From the NCBI GenBank assembly GCA_903870275.1, contig CAIQCK010000066.1:1-43115 (forward strand): a stretch of 43,115 bases of DNA, read 5' to 3'. The position numbers and the translations under genes were made by a program. Numbering within the stretch: position 1 is the stretch's first letter; each line of letters opens with the position of its first letter. The notes under the pieces were generated by a model. It had not been told where the DNA came from. It worked only from the letters and a program-made list of their open reading frames with translations, and searched no databases. Below are positions 31,789-39,668 of this stretch, in pieces. The DNA is from an uncultured bacterium (GTDB lineage: Bacteria > Verrucomicrobiota > Verrucomicrobiia > CAIQCK01).

Positions 31789-33170
31789 TTCGGCTGTGGC
31801 TTTGTAACCCCATGCACGGCGTTGGTCTCGATGGCTTTGCCCGGCAGGATGCTCGGCCGGACCATGCGCCAGACGTCGTTGAGGTTGATGTAAAGCAGGA
31901 ACACAATCAACACGGTCGCAAACGCCGTCCACGTGCTTTGGACGAACTTGCCATTCAACGGCTTGCGGCGGAGCCACTCCGCCAGCGCAAACAGGATGTG
32001 GCCGCCGTCAATCACCGGGATCGGCAGCAGGTTCACGATGGCGAGGTTGACGTTCACAAACACCGTCACGTCGATGCCGTTCATGAAGCTCTCCTTGATT
32101 CCCCGCGTGATGGCCTGGGCGATTCCCGGGATGCCGCTCATTTTCGAGGGCGTGATTCCCGTCTGTTTCGGATGCAGCAGCGCCTGCAATACGCGCATGG
32201 TTTTGTAAACATGCCGCTCCAGTTGTTCGATTGGCAGGGGATAAATCGTCACCTTCGGTGCGTCGGGGGCCCAACCCAGCCTCACGCCGATGCGGCCGCG
32301 GCTTTCCTTGGAGTCGAAGAACGGCGTGATGGTCGTCTCCATGTGTTTGCCGGCGCGCACAAAGTCCAGTTGCTGCGGCTGGCCGGCGCGATGGAGGAGA
32401 AGGTCGCGCAGTTGGGTGACATTGAGCACCGTTTCGCCGCCGACGCGCAGGATTTTGTCGCCGAGTTTCAAACCCACTTGTTCGGCCGGAGCTCCCGGCT
32501 CAAGCCAGTCAATGTAGGTGGCGTCGCCCAGCAAGAACTCCGGAATGCGGAACCCTTCCTCGCGATTGCGTTTTGGCTCGATCAGAAGTTGCAGCCGTTG
32601 GGTGCCGCGGCGCACGACGAAAGGAATCTTCGAGCGCGTGCTGGTGGCGACCGTCTCGTAAACGTCCGCCACGCCGGCCACTTGAAAGCCGTCCACGCTT
32701 TCGATCTTGTCGCCGATGCGCAAACCGGCGGCGTATTCGGAGGAGGTTTTGGGCACGTCGGTCACGATCAGCATCTCGGGCCGCTCGCTGGAAGGGATGC
32801 CGATCACCCAGATGGCCATCGCCAGCACCATGGCGAATGCGAAGTTCATCGCCGGGCCGGCCAGCGCGACGACGATCTTGGTCAGGGGAGTAACCGGCGG
32901 CAACGGCTCGTCGGAGTCGGCTTTGCCCTCGAGCAACTCCGCGGGGTTCATCTGCGGCAGCATCACGTAGCCGCCGAGGGGAAACCAACTGATCCGGTAT
33001 TCGATGCCGTCCACCGTTTTCTTCCAGATCGCGGGGCCGAAACCGATGGAGAAACACTTCACCACCATGCCACGACGGCGCGCGAGCCAGAAATGACCGA
33101 GTTCGTGGATGAAAATCGAAGCTCCCACCAACAGGAGCATCGCGATGAAAGCGAAAATACTTCCTAGCAC
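31785..33170 (-). CDS. rseP: RIP zinc metalloprotease RseP (site-2 protease)
   Basis: Inner-membrane protease that cuts transmembrane segments, for instance of anti-sigma factors or leftover signal peptides. The 461-residue protein has the zinc motif His22-Glu23-L-G-His26 (FIHELGHFW) in the first helix, GPAMNFAFAMVLAMAIW, two PDZ domains (about 125-205 and 205-290: GLRIGDKIESVDG, GLKLGDKILRVGG) and the second active-site motif NLLPIPVIDGGHILF. The GTG at 33170 is preferred over the ATG at 33140 because it gives a full-length first membrane helix; it then overlaps dxr by 7 nt. The ECF sigma/anti-sigma pair at 14 kb is a possible but unproven client. Confidence 0.94.
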   Translation of the reverse strand: MLGSIFAFIAMLLLVGASIFIHELGHFWLARRRGMVVKCFSIGFGPAIWKKTVDGIEYRISWFPLGGYVMLPQMNPAELLEGKADSDEPLPPVTPLTKIVVALAGPAMNFAFAMVLAMAIWVIGIPSSERPEMLIVTDVPKTSSEYAAGLRIGDKIESVDGFQVAGVADVYETVATSTRSKIPFVVRRGTQRLQLLIEPKRNREEGFRIPEFLLGDATYIDWLEPGAPAEQVGLKLGDKILRVGGETVLNVTQLRDLLLHRAGQPQQLDFVRAGKHMETTITPFFDSKESRGRIGVRLGWAPDAPKVTIYPLPIEQLERHVYKTMRVLQALLHPKQTGITPSKMSGIPGIAQAITRGIKESFMNGIDVTVFVNVNLAIVNLLPIPVIDGGHILFALAEWLRRKPLNGKFVQSTWTAFATVLIVFLLYINLNDVWRMVRPSILPGKAIETNAVHGVTKPQPK

Positions 33171-34306
33171 AGCTTGGCCGCCTCCTCCCGCGCCCAACGG
33201 TCCGCCTCGAGGATCGGCTCCAGCGTTTTTGCGCGCACGACGCGATGGCGGTTCATCACCTTTTCCACCGTCGCCCAAATCTGCGGGAACCGGATGCGTC
33301 CCTCCATGAACGCCGGCACCGCCACTTCGTTGGCGGCGTTCAGCACCGCCGGCATCGTGCCGCCGGCGCGCGCGGCCTCGCGAGCCAGCCGCAACGCGGG
33401 AAACTTCTCCGCGTCGGGCGTCTCGAACGTGAGCGGTTGCAGTGACGGAAAGGGGGTCGGCGGCAGTGAATTCTGCCGGCGCCGCGGGTGGGTGAACGCG
33501 TATTGGATCGGGTAGCGCATGTCGGGCATGCTGAGTTGCGCGAGGACCGAGCCGTCGAGAAATTCCACCATCGAGTGGACAATGCTCTGCGGATGGACCA
33601 CCACGTCCAGGCGATCCATTTCCAATCCGAACAACCAGCGTGCCTCTATCATCTCCAGACACTTGTTGAACAAGCTCGCCGAGTCAATGGTGATTTTGTT
33701 GCCCATGTTCCAGGTCGGATGCCGCAGGGCGTCCGCGGCGGTGACCCGCTCCAGTTCGGCCTTGGTCTTTTTGCGGAACGGACCGCCTGACGCCGTCAGC
33801 AGCAGCCGGCGCACATCCGCCATGTCACGGCCTTCAAGGCACTGAAAAATGGCGCTGTGCTCGCTGTCCACCGGCAGCACTTTCACCCCGTGCTTCTTTG
33901 CCTCGCGCATCACGATCTCGCCGGCCATCACGAGGATTTCCTTCGACGCGATGGCGAGGTCCTTGCCGGCGCGGATGGCCGCGAGCGCCGGTTGCAGGCC
34001 GGCCGTGCCGACGATGGCCACGAGCACCATGTCCGCCTCCGGCATCGTTGCCAACTCGATCAATCCCTGCTCGCCGCTGAGGCATTTCACGCGCCCCGGC
34101 AGCCGCCGTTTCAATTCGGCGGCGGCGGTCTCGTCATACATCGCGACGGCCTTCGGCTTCATGGCGCGGACTTGTGCTTCCACTTCGTCCACGCGCGTGC
34201 GCGCCGCCAGACCGACCAGCCGCACTTCGCCGTGGAGGTCGGCGACCACTTTCAACGTGCTCTGGCCAATGGAGCCGGAGCTTCCCAGTAAGACAACGTT
34301 TTTCAT
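33164..34306 (-). CDS. dxr: 1-deoxy-D-xylulose-5-phosphate reductoisomerase
   Basis: NADPH enzyme of the MEP pathway making MEP from DXP. The 380-residue protein has the nucleotide loop LGSSGSIGQST (7-17), the metal/substrate region LPVDSEHSAIFQCLEG, the flexible loop LTASGGPFRKK, HPTWNMGNKITIDSASLFNKCLEMIEA and the C-terminal helical domain (NAANEVAVPAFMEGRIRFPQI). An insertion-like stretch HPRRRQNSLPPTPFPSLQPLTFE is typical of many non-enterobacterial forms. It overlaps cdsA by one base and rseP by 7 nt. Note that both MEP enzymes here (dxr and ispG) flank rseP. Confidence 0.96.
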   Translation of the reverse strand: MKNVVLLGSSGSIGQSTLKVVADLHGEVRLVGLAARTRVDEVEAQVRAMKPKAVAMYDETAAAELKRRLPGRVKCLSGEQGLIELATMPEADMVLVAIVGTAGLQPALAAIRAGKDLAIASKEILVMAGEIVMREAKKHGVKVLPVDSEHSAIFQCLEGRDMADVRRLLLTASGGPFRKKTKAELERVTAADALRHPTWNMGNKITIDSASLFNKCLEMIEARWLFGLEMDRLDVVVHPQSIVHSMVEFLDGSVLAQLSMPDMRYPIQYAFTHPRRRQNSLPPTPFPSLQPLTFETPDAEKFPALRLAREAARAGGTMPAVLNAANEVAVPAFMEGRIRFPQIWATVEKVMNRHRVVRAKTLEPILEADRWAREEAAKLC

Positions 34307-35184
34307 CAGGTGTTCAATATCAGACGAAAGAAAGCGTATAGAGTCGGTGCTGTAAAGAGCAAGCTGTCAATCAAGTCCAGGACGCCGCCGATGCCCGGCA
34401 GCCACTGGCCGGAGTCCTTCACCTGCGCCTCGCGTTTGATGACCGACTCCGCCAGATCGCCCAGGATGGCCATCACGCCGAGCAGCGCGCCGGCGATGGC
34501 GGCGGTGAGCGGCGTCATCTTCAGATGCGTCAGCGGGTCCTGGAACAAGTAGAACGCGCCCCAGCCTGCAAGCGCCGCCACGGCGACCGCGCCGAAAACT
34601 CCCTCCCACGTCTTCTTCGGGCTGATGCGCGGAATGAGCGGGTGCCGGCCGATGAGCGACCCGACCACGTAAGCGCCCGCGTCGCTGAATTTCGTCACCA
34701 GGATCAGGTAGAACACCGCGTATTTCCCGTAAAACATCATCCGGCCGCCATCTACTTCAATGCCTGGCTGGAGGTAATGAATCTTCGTGATGAAGTTGAA
34801 CAACCAGCTCACATACACCAGCCCGAACAGCGTCGCCGCCATTGTTGTTACCGGCGAACGGCCATCCTTCTCGAACATCATCCGCACGAACACCCCGAGC
34901 ACCGCCACGCAGAGGACACTGGATTCGAACGCATACGACCGCGCCGATACCACGCCGTGTTTGAAGAAAAACCAACTGCCTGTCAGCAGCGCAAAGCCCG
35001 TCAGCACTCCCCACACCTTGAACACCCGCAGGTTGGCCCGCTCCAAAATGCCATAGCATTCCCACAGCGCCATCGAGCCAAACAGCGCCAGCAGCAGCCA
35101 GCTGCAAACCGGCGGCGCGGCGAAAATCGCCGCCAGCACCAGCGCCCACATGATGACCGTGCTCAGGAGTCGGTGGAAAAACAT
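34306..35184 (-). CDS. cdsA: Phosphatidate cytidylyltransferase
   Basis: Integral membrane enzyme forming CDP-diacylglycerol, precursor of bacterial phospholipids. The 292-residue protein has about eight hydrophobic segments and the full CDS signature near the C-terminus: SVIKREAQVKDSG, then PGIGGVLDLIDSLLFTAP. The upstream metal-binding stretch KFSDAGAYVVGSLIGRHPLIPRISPKKTWEG is also present. It begins 1 nt after the uppS stop and ends overlapping the dxr start by one base, so it is part of the tight operon. Confidence 0.96.
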   Translation of the reverse strand: MFFHRLLSTVIMWALVLAAIFAAPPVCSWLLLALFGSMALWECYGILERANLRVFKVWGVLTGFALLTGSWFFFKHGVVSARSYAFESSVLCVAVLGVFVRMMFEKDGRSPVTTMAATLFGLVYVSWLFNFITKIHYLQPGIEVDGGRMMFYGKYAVFYLILVTKFSDAGAYVVGSLIGRHPLIPRISPKKTWEGVFGAVAVAALAGWGAFYLFQDPLTHLKMTPLTAAIAGALLGVMAILGDLAESVIKREAQVKDSGQWLPGIGGVLDLIDSLLFTAPTLYAFFRLILNT

Positions 35185-35185
35185 G

Positions 35186-35905
35186 TCAGGTTGGCTCGAC
35201 GCCGCCGAACCGGCGTTGGCGTTTTTGGTAATCCTCCAGCGCCTTCAGAAACTCCGGCTTCCGAAAATCCGGCCAGAGCGTTGGCGTGATCCAAATCTCG
35301 GTGTACGAAGTTTGCCACAGCAGGAAATTGCTCAGCCGCATCTCGCCGCTGGTGCGAATCAACAAGTCCGGATCGGGAAACGGCGACGTGTAAAGCGACG
35401 CGGCGATCGTTTTCTCGTCAATCTGCTCCGGCTGCAACCGCCCCGCCTGCACCTCCGTTGCGATTTTCCGCACGCCGTCCACCATCTCCGTGCGCCCGCC
35501 GTAGCTCAGCGCGAGGATCAGCGTCAGGCCGGTGTTCTTTGCCGTCTGCCGCTGCGTCTCGGCGAGCTGCTTTTGCGAATGATCGGGCAGATCGTTCAGC
35601 CGTCCGATGGCTTCCAAGCGGACGTTGTTCTTGTTCAACGTGCCGATCTCGTCTTTGAGGAACTTCGTCAGCAGCCGCATCAGCGCGGAGGTTTCCTCGC
35701 GCGGCCGGCGCCAGTTCTCGATGGAGAAGGCGTAGAGCGTCAGATATTCCACGCCGACCTCGCCCGCCGTCGTCACGATCTCCCGCGCGCTGTCCGAGCC
35801 GGCGCGATGGCCTTCGATGCGCGACAGCCCGCGCTCCCGCGCCCAACGGCCGTTGCCGTCCATGATGATTGCCACGTGGCGTGGCACTTGGGCGTTGGCG
35901 GTCAT
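35186..35905 (-). CDS. uppS: Undecaprenyl diphosphate synthase
   Basis: Cis-prenyltransferase that makes the C55 lipid carrier for peptidoglycan and surface glycans. The 239-residue protein shows HVAIIMDGNGRWA with catalytic Asp16, GHRAGSDSAREIV, YAFSIENWRRP, ILALSYGGRTEMV and the C-terminal DLLIRTSGEMRLSNFLLWQ plus YTEIW motifs. It is preceded by purA with an 18-nt gap and followed 1 nt later by cdsA. It consumes the isopentenyl diphosphate produced by the pathway to which dxr and ispG in this same block belong. Confidence 0.97.
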   Translation of the reverse strand: MTANAQVPRHVAIIMDGNGRWARERGLSRIEGHRAGSDSAREIVTTAGEVGVEYLTLYAFSIENWRRPREETSALMRLLTKFLKDEIGTLNKNNVRLEAIGRLNDLPDHSQKQLAETQRQTAKNTGLTLILALSYGGRTEMVDGVRKIATEVQAGRLQPEQIDEKTIAASLYTSPFPDPDLLIRTSGEMRLSNFLLWQTSYTEIWITPTLWPDFRKPEFLKALEDYQKRQRRFGGVEPT

Positions 35906-35923
35906 GGTGGTCTCGGGCGTTCT

Positions 35924-37198
35924 TTACGCGGTGGTCAGCGTCTGCTCGCGGCGCGGTCCAACTGACGCAATCGCCAGCCGCGCGCCGGTCAGTTCAGCGA
36001 TTTTCTCAACATAGGCGCGCGCCTTCTTCGGCAGCCCGCTGTAAGTCTTCACCTCGTGCAACGGCTGCTTCCAGCCGTCCATCTCGATGTAGACCGGCTT
36101 GCACTTTGCCAGCACGGCAAGGTCGTTCGGCATCGTTTCGTAAGTCTTGCCGCCGGCACGATACGCCACGCAAATCTTGATTCGTTCCAGCGTGTCCAAG
36201 CCGTCGAGATTCGTCACCGCCAGATCGTCAATGCCATTCACCATCGCCGCGTGCCGCGTCGCCACCGCGTCGAACCAGCCGACGCGCCGCGGGCGGCCCG
36301 TGGTTGCGCCGAACTCCCTGCCCAGCCCGTGCAGCAGGTCGCCGATCATTGCGTTCTCCGTCGGCAACGGTCCTTCGCCGACGCGCGTTGTGTAAGCCTT
36401 CATCACGCCGATCACTGAGTCCATCTTGTGCGGCGGCACGCCGGAACCGGTGCAGGCGCCGCCCGCCGTCGTGTTGGATGACGTCACATACGGATACGTG
36501 CCGTGATCCAGGTCGAGGAATGTTCCCTGCGCGCCCTCGAACAGAATGTTTTTCCCAGCCTTCAACGCGTCATGCAGATACACCACCGTGTTCGTCACGA
36601 ATGGCCGCAGCCGTTTCGCCGCCGCCAGATACGCCTTGCGGATTTCCGCGAGCGACAGCGGCTTGGCGCCGAGCGCGCGGAGAATGGCGTTGTTCTCTTT
36701 GACCTTGCGGGCCAGCTTCTCGCTGAACTCCGCCGGCTTGGCCATGTCAATCATCCGCAACCCCGTGCGGGCTGCCTTGTCGCCGTAGGCCGGGCCAATA
36801 CCGCGCTTGGTGGTGCCGATTTTCTGCTTGCCCTTGAGCACCTCGCGCTGCGCGTCTAGCTCGCGGTGATAGGGGAGAACCATGTGCGCCGTTTCCGACA
36901 ACAGGAACCGGTCCTTGCCGACCTTGATGCCGCGTTTCTCCAAGGCGTCCATCTCTGCCACGAGCCCGACCGGGTCCACGACCACGCCGTTGCCGATCAC
37001 GCAGATCTTGCCGGGGTGGAGGATGCCCGAGGGGATCAGGTGGAGCACAAACTTTTGATCGCCGACCTCCACGGTGTGTCCGGCGTTGTTGCCGCCGGCG
37101 TAACGGACCACGATGTCGTTGCGGTCCGTCAACACGTCAATGATTTTGCCTTTGCCTTCGTCGCCCCACTGGGCGCCAACCAGAATTGTTGTTGCCAT
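35924..37198 (-). CDS. purA: Adenylosuccinate synthetase
   Basis: GTP-dependent enzyme converting IMP and aspartate to adenylosuccinate, the first committed AMP step. The 424-residue protein has the N-terminal QWGDEGKGK P-loop (residues 10-18), YAGGNNAGHTV, KIGTTKRGIGPAYGDKAARTG, FEGAQGTFLDLDHGTYPYVTSS, the switch-type GEGPLPTE and RRVGWFDAVATRHAAMVNG. ATG 37198 gives the canonical start; upstream codons to 37285 are non-conserved leader. It heads the minus-strand block. A promoter (37298-37325) and a terminator-like hairpin (37240-37270) lie in its leader. Confidence 0.97.
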   Translation of the reverse strand: MATTILVGAQWGDEGKGKIIDVLTDRNDIVVRYAGGNNAGHTVEVGDQKFVLHLIPSGILHPGKICVIGNGVVVDPVGLVAEMDALEKRGIKVGKDRFLLSETAHMVLPYHRELDAQREVLKGKQKIGTTKRGIGPAYGDKAARTGLRMIDMAKPAEFSEKLARKVKENNAILRALGAKPLSLAEIRKAYLAAAKRLRPFVTNTVVYLHDALKAGKNILFEGAQGTFLDLDHGTYPYVTSSNTTAGGACTGSGVPPHKMDSVIGVMKAYTTRVGEGPLPTENAMIGDLLHGLGREFGATTGRPRRVGWFDAVATRHAAMVNGIDDLAVTNLDGLDTLERIKICVAYRAGGKTYETMPNDLAVLAKCKPVYIEMDGWKQPLHEVKTYSGLPKKARAYVEKIAELTGARLAIASVGPRREQTLTTA

Positions 37199-37239
37199 GA
37201 TGTTTGGTTCTCGTTTCGCGTTCGTTCCCACGCCGGGCA

Positions 37240-37270
37240 AAAGAAAAGCCCCGACCTCACGGAACGGGGC
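37240..37270 (-). terminator. Terminator-like hairpin in the purA leader (possible attenuator)
   Basis: On the minus strand, GCCCCG (37270-37265) pairs with CGGGGC (37253-37248) over an 11-nt loop and is followed at once by TTTTCTTTT. It lies about 42 nt before the purA ATG and downstream of the predicted purA promoter. There is no other minus-strand gene upstream for it to terminate. The simplest reading is a premature-termination control of the purA block. Confidence 0.6.
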
Positions 37271-37297
37271 AAACGCCTCTCTCAATTGCCCGCAGAC

Positions 37298-37325
37298 ATT
37301 AACCAGAGCCGGGAAACAGTGTCAA
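37298..37325 (-). promoter_or_regulatory. Putative promoter of the purA-ispG block
   Basis: On the minus strand, a perfect TTGACA (37325-37320) is followed after 16 nt by GTTAAT (37303-37298). Initiation near 37291 gives a leader of about 92 nt that includes the terminator-like hairpin at 37240-37270. Confidence 0.5.
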
Positions 37326-37459
37326 CGGCGAAGCGGGCCATCAGACCGCAGCGAGATTCCTGCGCAAGCGGTAATCGGCAAGTGTAAAGCGGTGATGCTT
37401 TCGCCATTGCGGTCAGGGCTTGGCAATGGCAGCATGAGCCGCGCCTTGAAGTGTGAGTC

Positions 37460-37975
37460 ATGAAAGCCACGCTTGTAGTTATCAACCGGATGCAAGCCGA
37501 TGGTGTCATCGGCCAATACGCGATTGGCGGCGCGGTAGGCGCAACCTTCTATCTTGAGCCGGCGGCGACGCTGGACATCGATGTGTTTGTTTCATTCCAA
37601 AAGACCGGTTTGCTGATCACCCTGACCCCGATTTACGATTATCTCGCCGCGCGCGGTTTCAAGGTCGAGAAGGAACACATCATCATCGAAGGCTGGCCGG
37701 TGCAGTTCCTGCCACCCAGCAACGCGCTGGTGGAAGAGTCGCTGGCGCTGGCGGTCGAAACAGATTTGGAGGGTGTGCGAACTCGCGTGATGACCGCGGA
37801 GCATTTGACGGCCATCGCGCTGCAAACCGGACGCGCCAAGGATCATAACCGGATTCTGCAATTCATCGAAAGCGGGATGCTCAACCCGGACAAACTCGAC
37901 TCTATCCTCGCGCGGCACGGCTTGCTTGCCAAATGGGAGCAGTTCGGCGATAGGTTTCTCAAGGGCAATTCATGA
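37460..37975 (+). CDS. Nucleotidyltransferase-fold protein of an accessory gene pair
   Basis: A 171-residue soluble protein with a nucleotidyltransferase-like N-terminal region. YAIGGAVGATFYLEP followed by TLDIDVFVSF corresponds to the GG/GS and D-x-D strand pattern of minimal (AbiEii/DUF6036-like) nucleotidyltransferases. The helical C-terminal part contains TAEHLTAIALQTGRAKDHNRILQF, also typical of that group (a Lys/Asp-Arg substrate helix). The substrate is unknown. The stop overlaps the ATG of a 54-residue gene (ATGA). Such two-gene cassettes resemble toxin-antitoxin modules in layout, but neither toxicity nor neutralisation can be read from sequence. It stands alone between minus-strand housekeeping genes, suggesting insertion. 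Confidence 0.75.
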   Translation: MKATLVVINRMQADGVIGQYAIGGAVGATFYLEPAATLDIDVFVSFQKTGLLITLTPIYDYLAARGFKVEKEHIIIEGWPVQFLPPSNALVEESLALAVETDLEGVRTRVMTAEHLTAIALQTGRAKDHNRILQFIESGMLNPDKLDSILARHGLLAKWEQFGDRFLKGNS

Positions 37976-38136
37976 GCAACTGGATGCGCCAGATTCTGGA
38001 AGGCAAACGGGAGATGCGCCGTCATCTCGCGGCGCTGCCTTTTGCCGACAAGGTGAAGTTGTTGGAGCAACTGCGCGACCGCAGCCGGGCGATTGCGGCG
38101 AGTCCGCTCAGGCGGCAAGTGACCCGGCGGGGTTAG
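37972..38136 (+). CDS. 54-residue partner of the nucleotidyltransferase-fold protein
   Basis: A very short gene, missed by usual length cut-offs. It begins inside the stop of the preceding gene (ATGA overlap) and encodes a basic, helical protein: MSNWMRQILEGKREMRR, then HLAALPFADKVKLLEQLRDRS, then a basic tail ending RRQVTRRG. The LPFADKVKLLEQLRDR stretch looks like a protein-binding helix. The strict overlap and the non-random amphipathic helices support a real gene. I have an impression of similar small proteins beside nucleotidyltransferases in other bacteria, but this is from memory. Confidence 0.65.
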   Translation: MSNWMRQILEGKREMRRHLAALPFADKVKLLEQLRDRSRAIAASPLRRQVTRRG

Positions 38137-38167
38137 TCATCGGCAACCAACGACGGTTGCTCGCCAG

Positions 38168-39433
38168 CTAAAACACCGGCACGAAATCGCCGCGCTGGTC
38201 GAACGCCAGCGGCGCAGGCTCGGTCTCCTTCCGCAGGTCGGAGCGGCGATCCAAGTCCGCGAGGTAGGCTTCCGACGCCAGCACCGTCTCGCAGCTCAGG
38301 GTGTTCTTGATCCAGAGCGCCTTCACCTTGCGCGTGTCGGGCAGGCCGCTCGTGGCCAGCGCCACTTCCAGCGCCTCGCGGTCGGTCGGGAAATACATCG
38401 GCATCCGCGCGTTCACGGGCGTCAACGCCGTGATTGTGTTCACCCACGTCGCCTTCGTGTCCACGGCCTTGTAGAGCCGCTCGTGGATGAAGTCGGCCAT
38501 CCCGATGCCGGCGGCGTTGCCGTAACTGTCGGGATGCAGCGAGCGCACATAGAGGCGGCGCGCGGCGTTCGGGCCGGGCCGCAGGAAACTGCCGTCTATC
38601 TCGCGCCGGATGACGTTGGTGTCCATGCCGGTGCCGCTGAAGTTCTTGCCCATCTCGTCCACGATAAGCAGGTCCACCTCGTCGAACGGCAGCTTCGGCA
38701 ACAGCGAGCGAGCCATCTTCAGCAACTCGACTTCCTCTTTTTCCATCGTCGCCGTCGGCACCGCCACGATGCGCGCGGTCTTGTGGAACTGGTTCTCGAT
38801 GATGCCCACGCCGAACGCGATCTTGCTGAGCTGGAGCACCTCGCGCGCGACGGCCACCAACGCCTTCGCGTGGCTCATCCGCGCGCTGGCTTGGTGGAAC
38901 TGGTGCGCGCCCTTCTGCTTGCCGAGGCCGATCGTGGCCATCTTCATCAGCCCGCTCTCAATCGGCCCGTGGAAATCGGTGTGCGGCTTGATGCGGTTCA
39001 CCAGCACGATGGCGTCGGCGCCGCGGGCGTTCTTGTCCTGATACACGATGAACCCCAGCTCCGGGTCGCGGCCGAGTTCGACGACCTCCATGCTGCTCTT
39101 GAGAGGCACGCCCATCGCCGCCTCGGTGATGCCGTAGTGCGCGAGCACGTCGAGTTGGCCGGCGTCCGTCGCGCCGCCGTGGCTGCCCATCGCGGGCACG
39201 ATGAACACCTTCGCGCCGAGCTTCTTCAACTCGTCGCAAACCGTGCGGACGATGACATCGTAGTGGGTGATGCCGCGGCTGCCCGCGCCCACCGCCACCG
39301 TCATGCCGGGCTTGATGCTCTTGCTCGCCGGCAACGCCGCCATCGCCTCGCGCGTGGCCGCCGCCGCGTCGCCGATGCCCGGCGCGTCAAAAACCTGCTT
39401 CAATCTGAAAAACCGTGGAAAGCTTTCGTTCAT
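38168..39433 (-). CDS. LarA/DUF2088-type lactate racemase-like protein
   Basis: A 421-residue protein of the lactate-racemase (LarA) N-terminal domain family. Signature stretches are VAVGAGSRGITHYDVIVRTV, VPAMGSHGGATDAGQLDVLAHYGI, NRIKPHTDFHGPIESGLMKMATIGLGKQKGA (with the His pair region used for the nickel-pincer cofactor in LarA) and DEMGKNFSGTGMDTNV. No larB, larC or larE is nearby, so it may not be a lactate racemase; related paralogues act on other hydroxy acids or are uncharacterised. It ends 31 nt after the small gene on the opposite strand, convergently, without a visible terminator. Confidence 0.82.
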   Translation of the reverse strand: MNESFPRFFRLKQVFDAPGIGDAAAATREAMAALPASKSIKPGMTVAVGAGSRGITHYDVIVRTVCDELKKLGAKVFIVPAMGSHGGATDAGQLDVLAHYGITEAAMGVPLKSSMEVVELGRDPELGFIVYQDKNARGADAIVLVNRIKPHTDFHGPIESGLMKMATIGLGKQKGAHQFHQASARMSHAKALVAVAREVLQLSKIAFGVGIIENQFHKTARIVAVPTATMEKEEVELLKMARSLLPKLPFDEVDLLIVDEMGKNFSGTGMDTNVIRREIDGSFLRPGPNAARRLYVRSLHPDSYGNAAGIGMADFIHERLYKAVDTKATWVNTITALTPVNARMPMYFPTDREALEVALATSGLPDTRKVKALWIKNTLSCETVLASEAYLADLDRRSDLRKETEPAPLAFDQRGDFVPVF

Positions 39434-39445
39434 GTTCCTGACAAA

Positions 39446-39607
39446 TTACCGCGCCCGCTCCCCGCGGACAAGCACGGAGTCGGTAGTTTGAAGCGCCCCG
39501 TTGCCTGCGCTTTCTGATTGGCAGGAACGGCGCGCCGGGTCGTCGGGATCGAAATCAATCAGCCGCCGCGCAAACGCCGCATCCGCGTCGTAGTCCTCCA
39601 TGGTCAT
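39446..39607 (-). CDS. Possible 53-residue small gene or remnant
   Basis: An open frame from ATG 39607 to TAA 39446, ending 12 nt before the LarA-like gene on the same strand. The start is protein-like and acidic (MTMEDYDADAAFARRLIDFDPDDPARRS), the rest is low in recognisable pattern. It may be a small leader gene or the decayed end of a former gene. It is included because it fills most of an otherwise empty 235-nt gap. Next to it, GGGTCGG (39622-39628) is complementary to CCGACCC (39655-39661), which may help end the transcript of the TPR gene. Confidence 0.3.
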   Translation of the reverse strand: MTMEDYDADAAFARRLIDFDPDDPARRSCQSESAGNGALQTTDSVLVRGERAR

Positions 39608-39668
39608 GCCTCATTGCATATGGGTCGGCAATGAATCCGTCGAGAAATCAGGAACCGACCCCGACGTT

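Noticed and set aside
31789..31977. N-terminal extension of IspG by 63 codons
   Set aside because: It lies inside the rseP 3' coding region and is not protein-like; ATG 31788 gives the expected start.
33171..33662. N-terminal extension of RseP by 164 codons
   Set aside because: This part overlaps dxr in another frame, is Arg/Gly-rich, and would bury the first membrane helix that carries the zinc motif.
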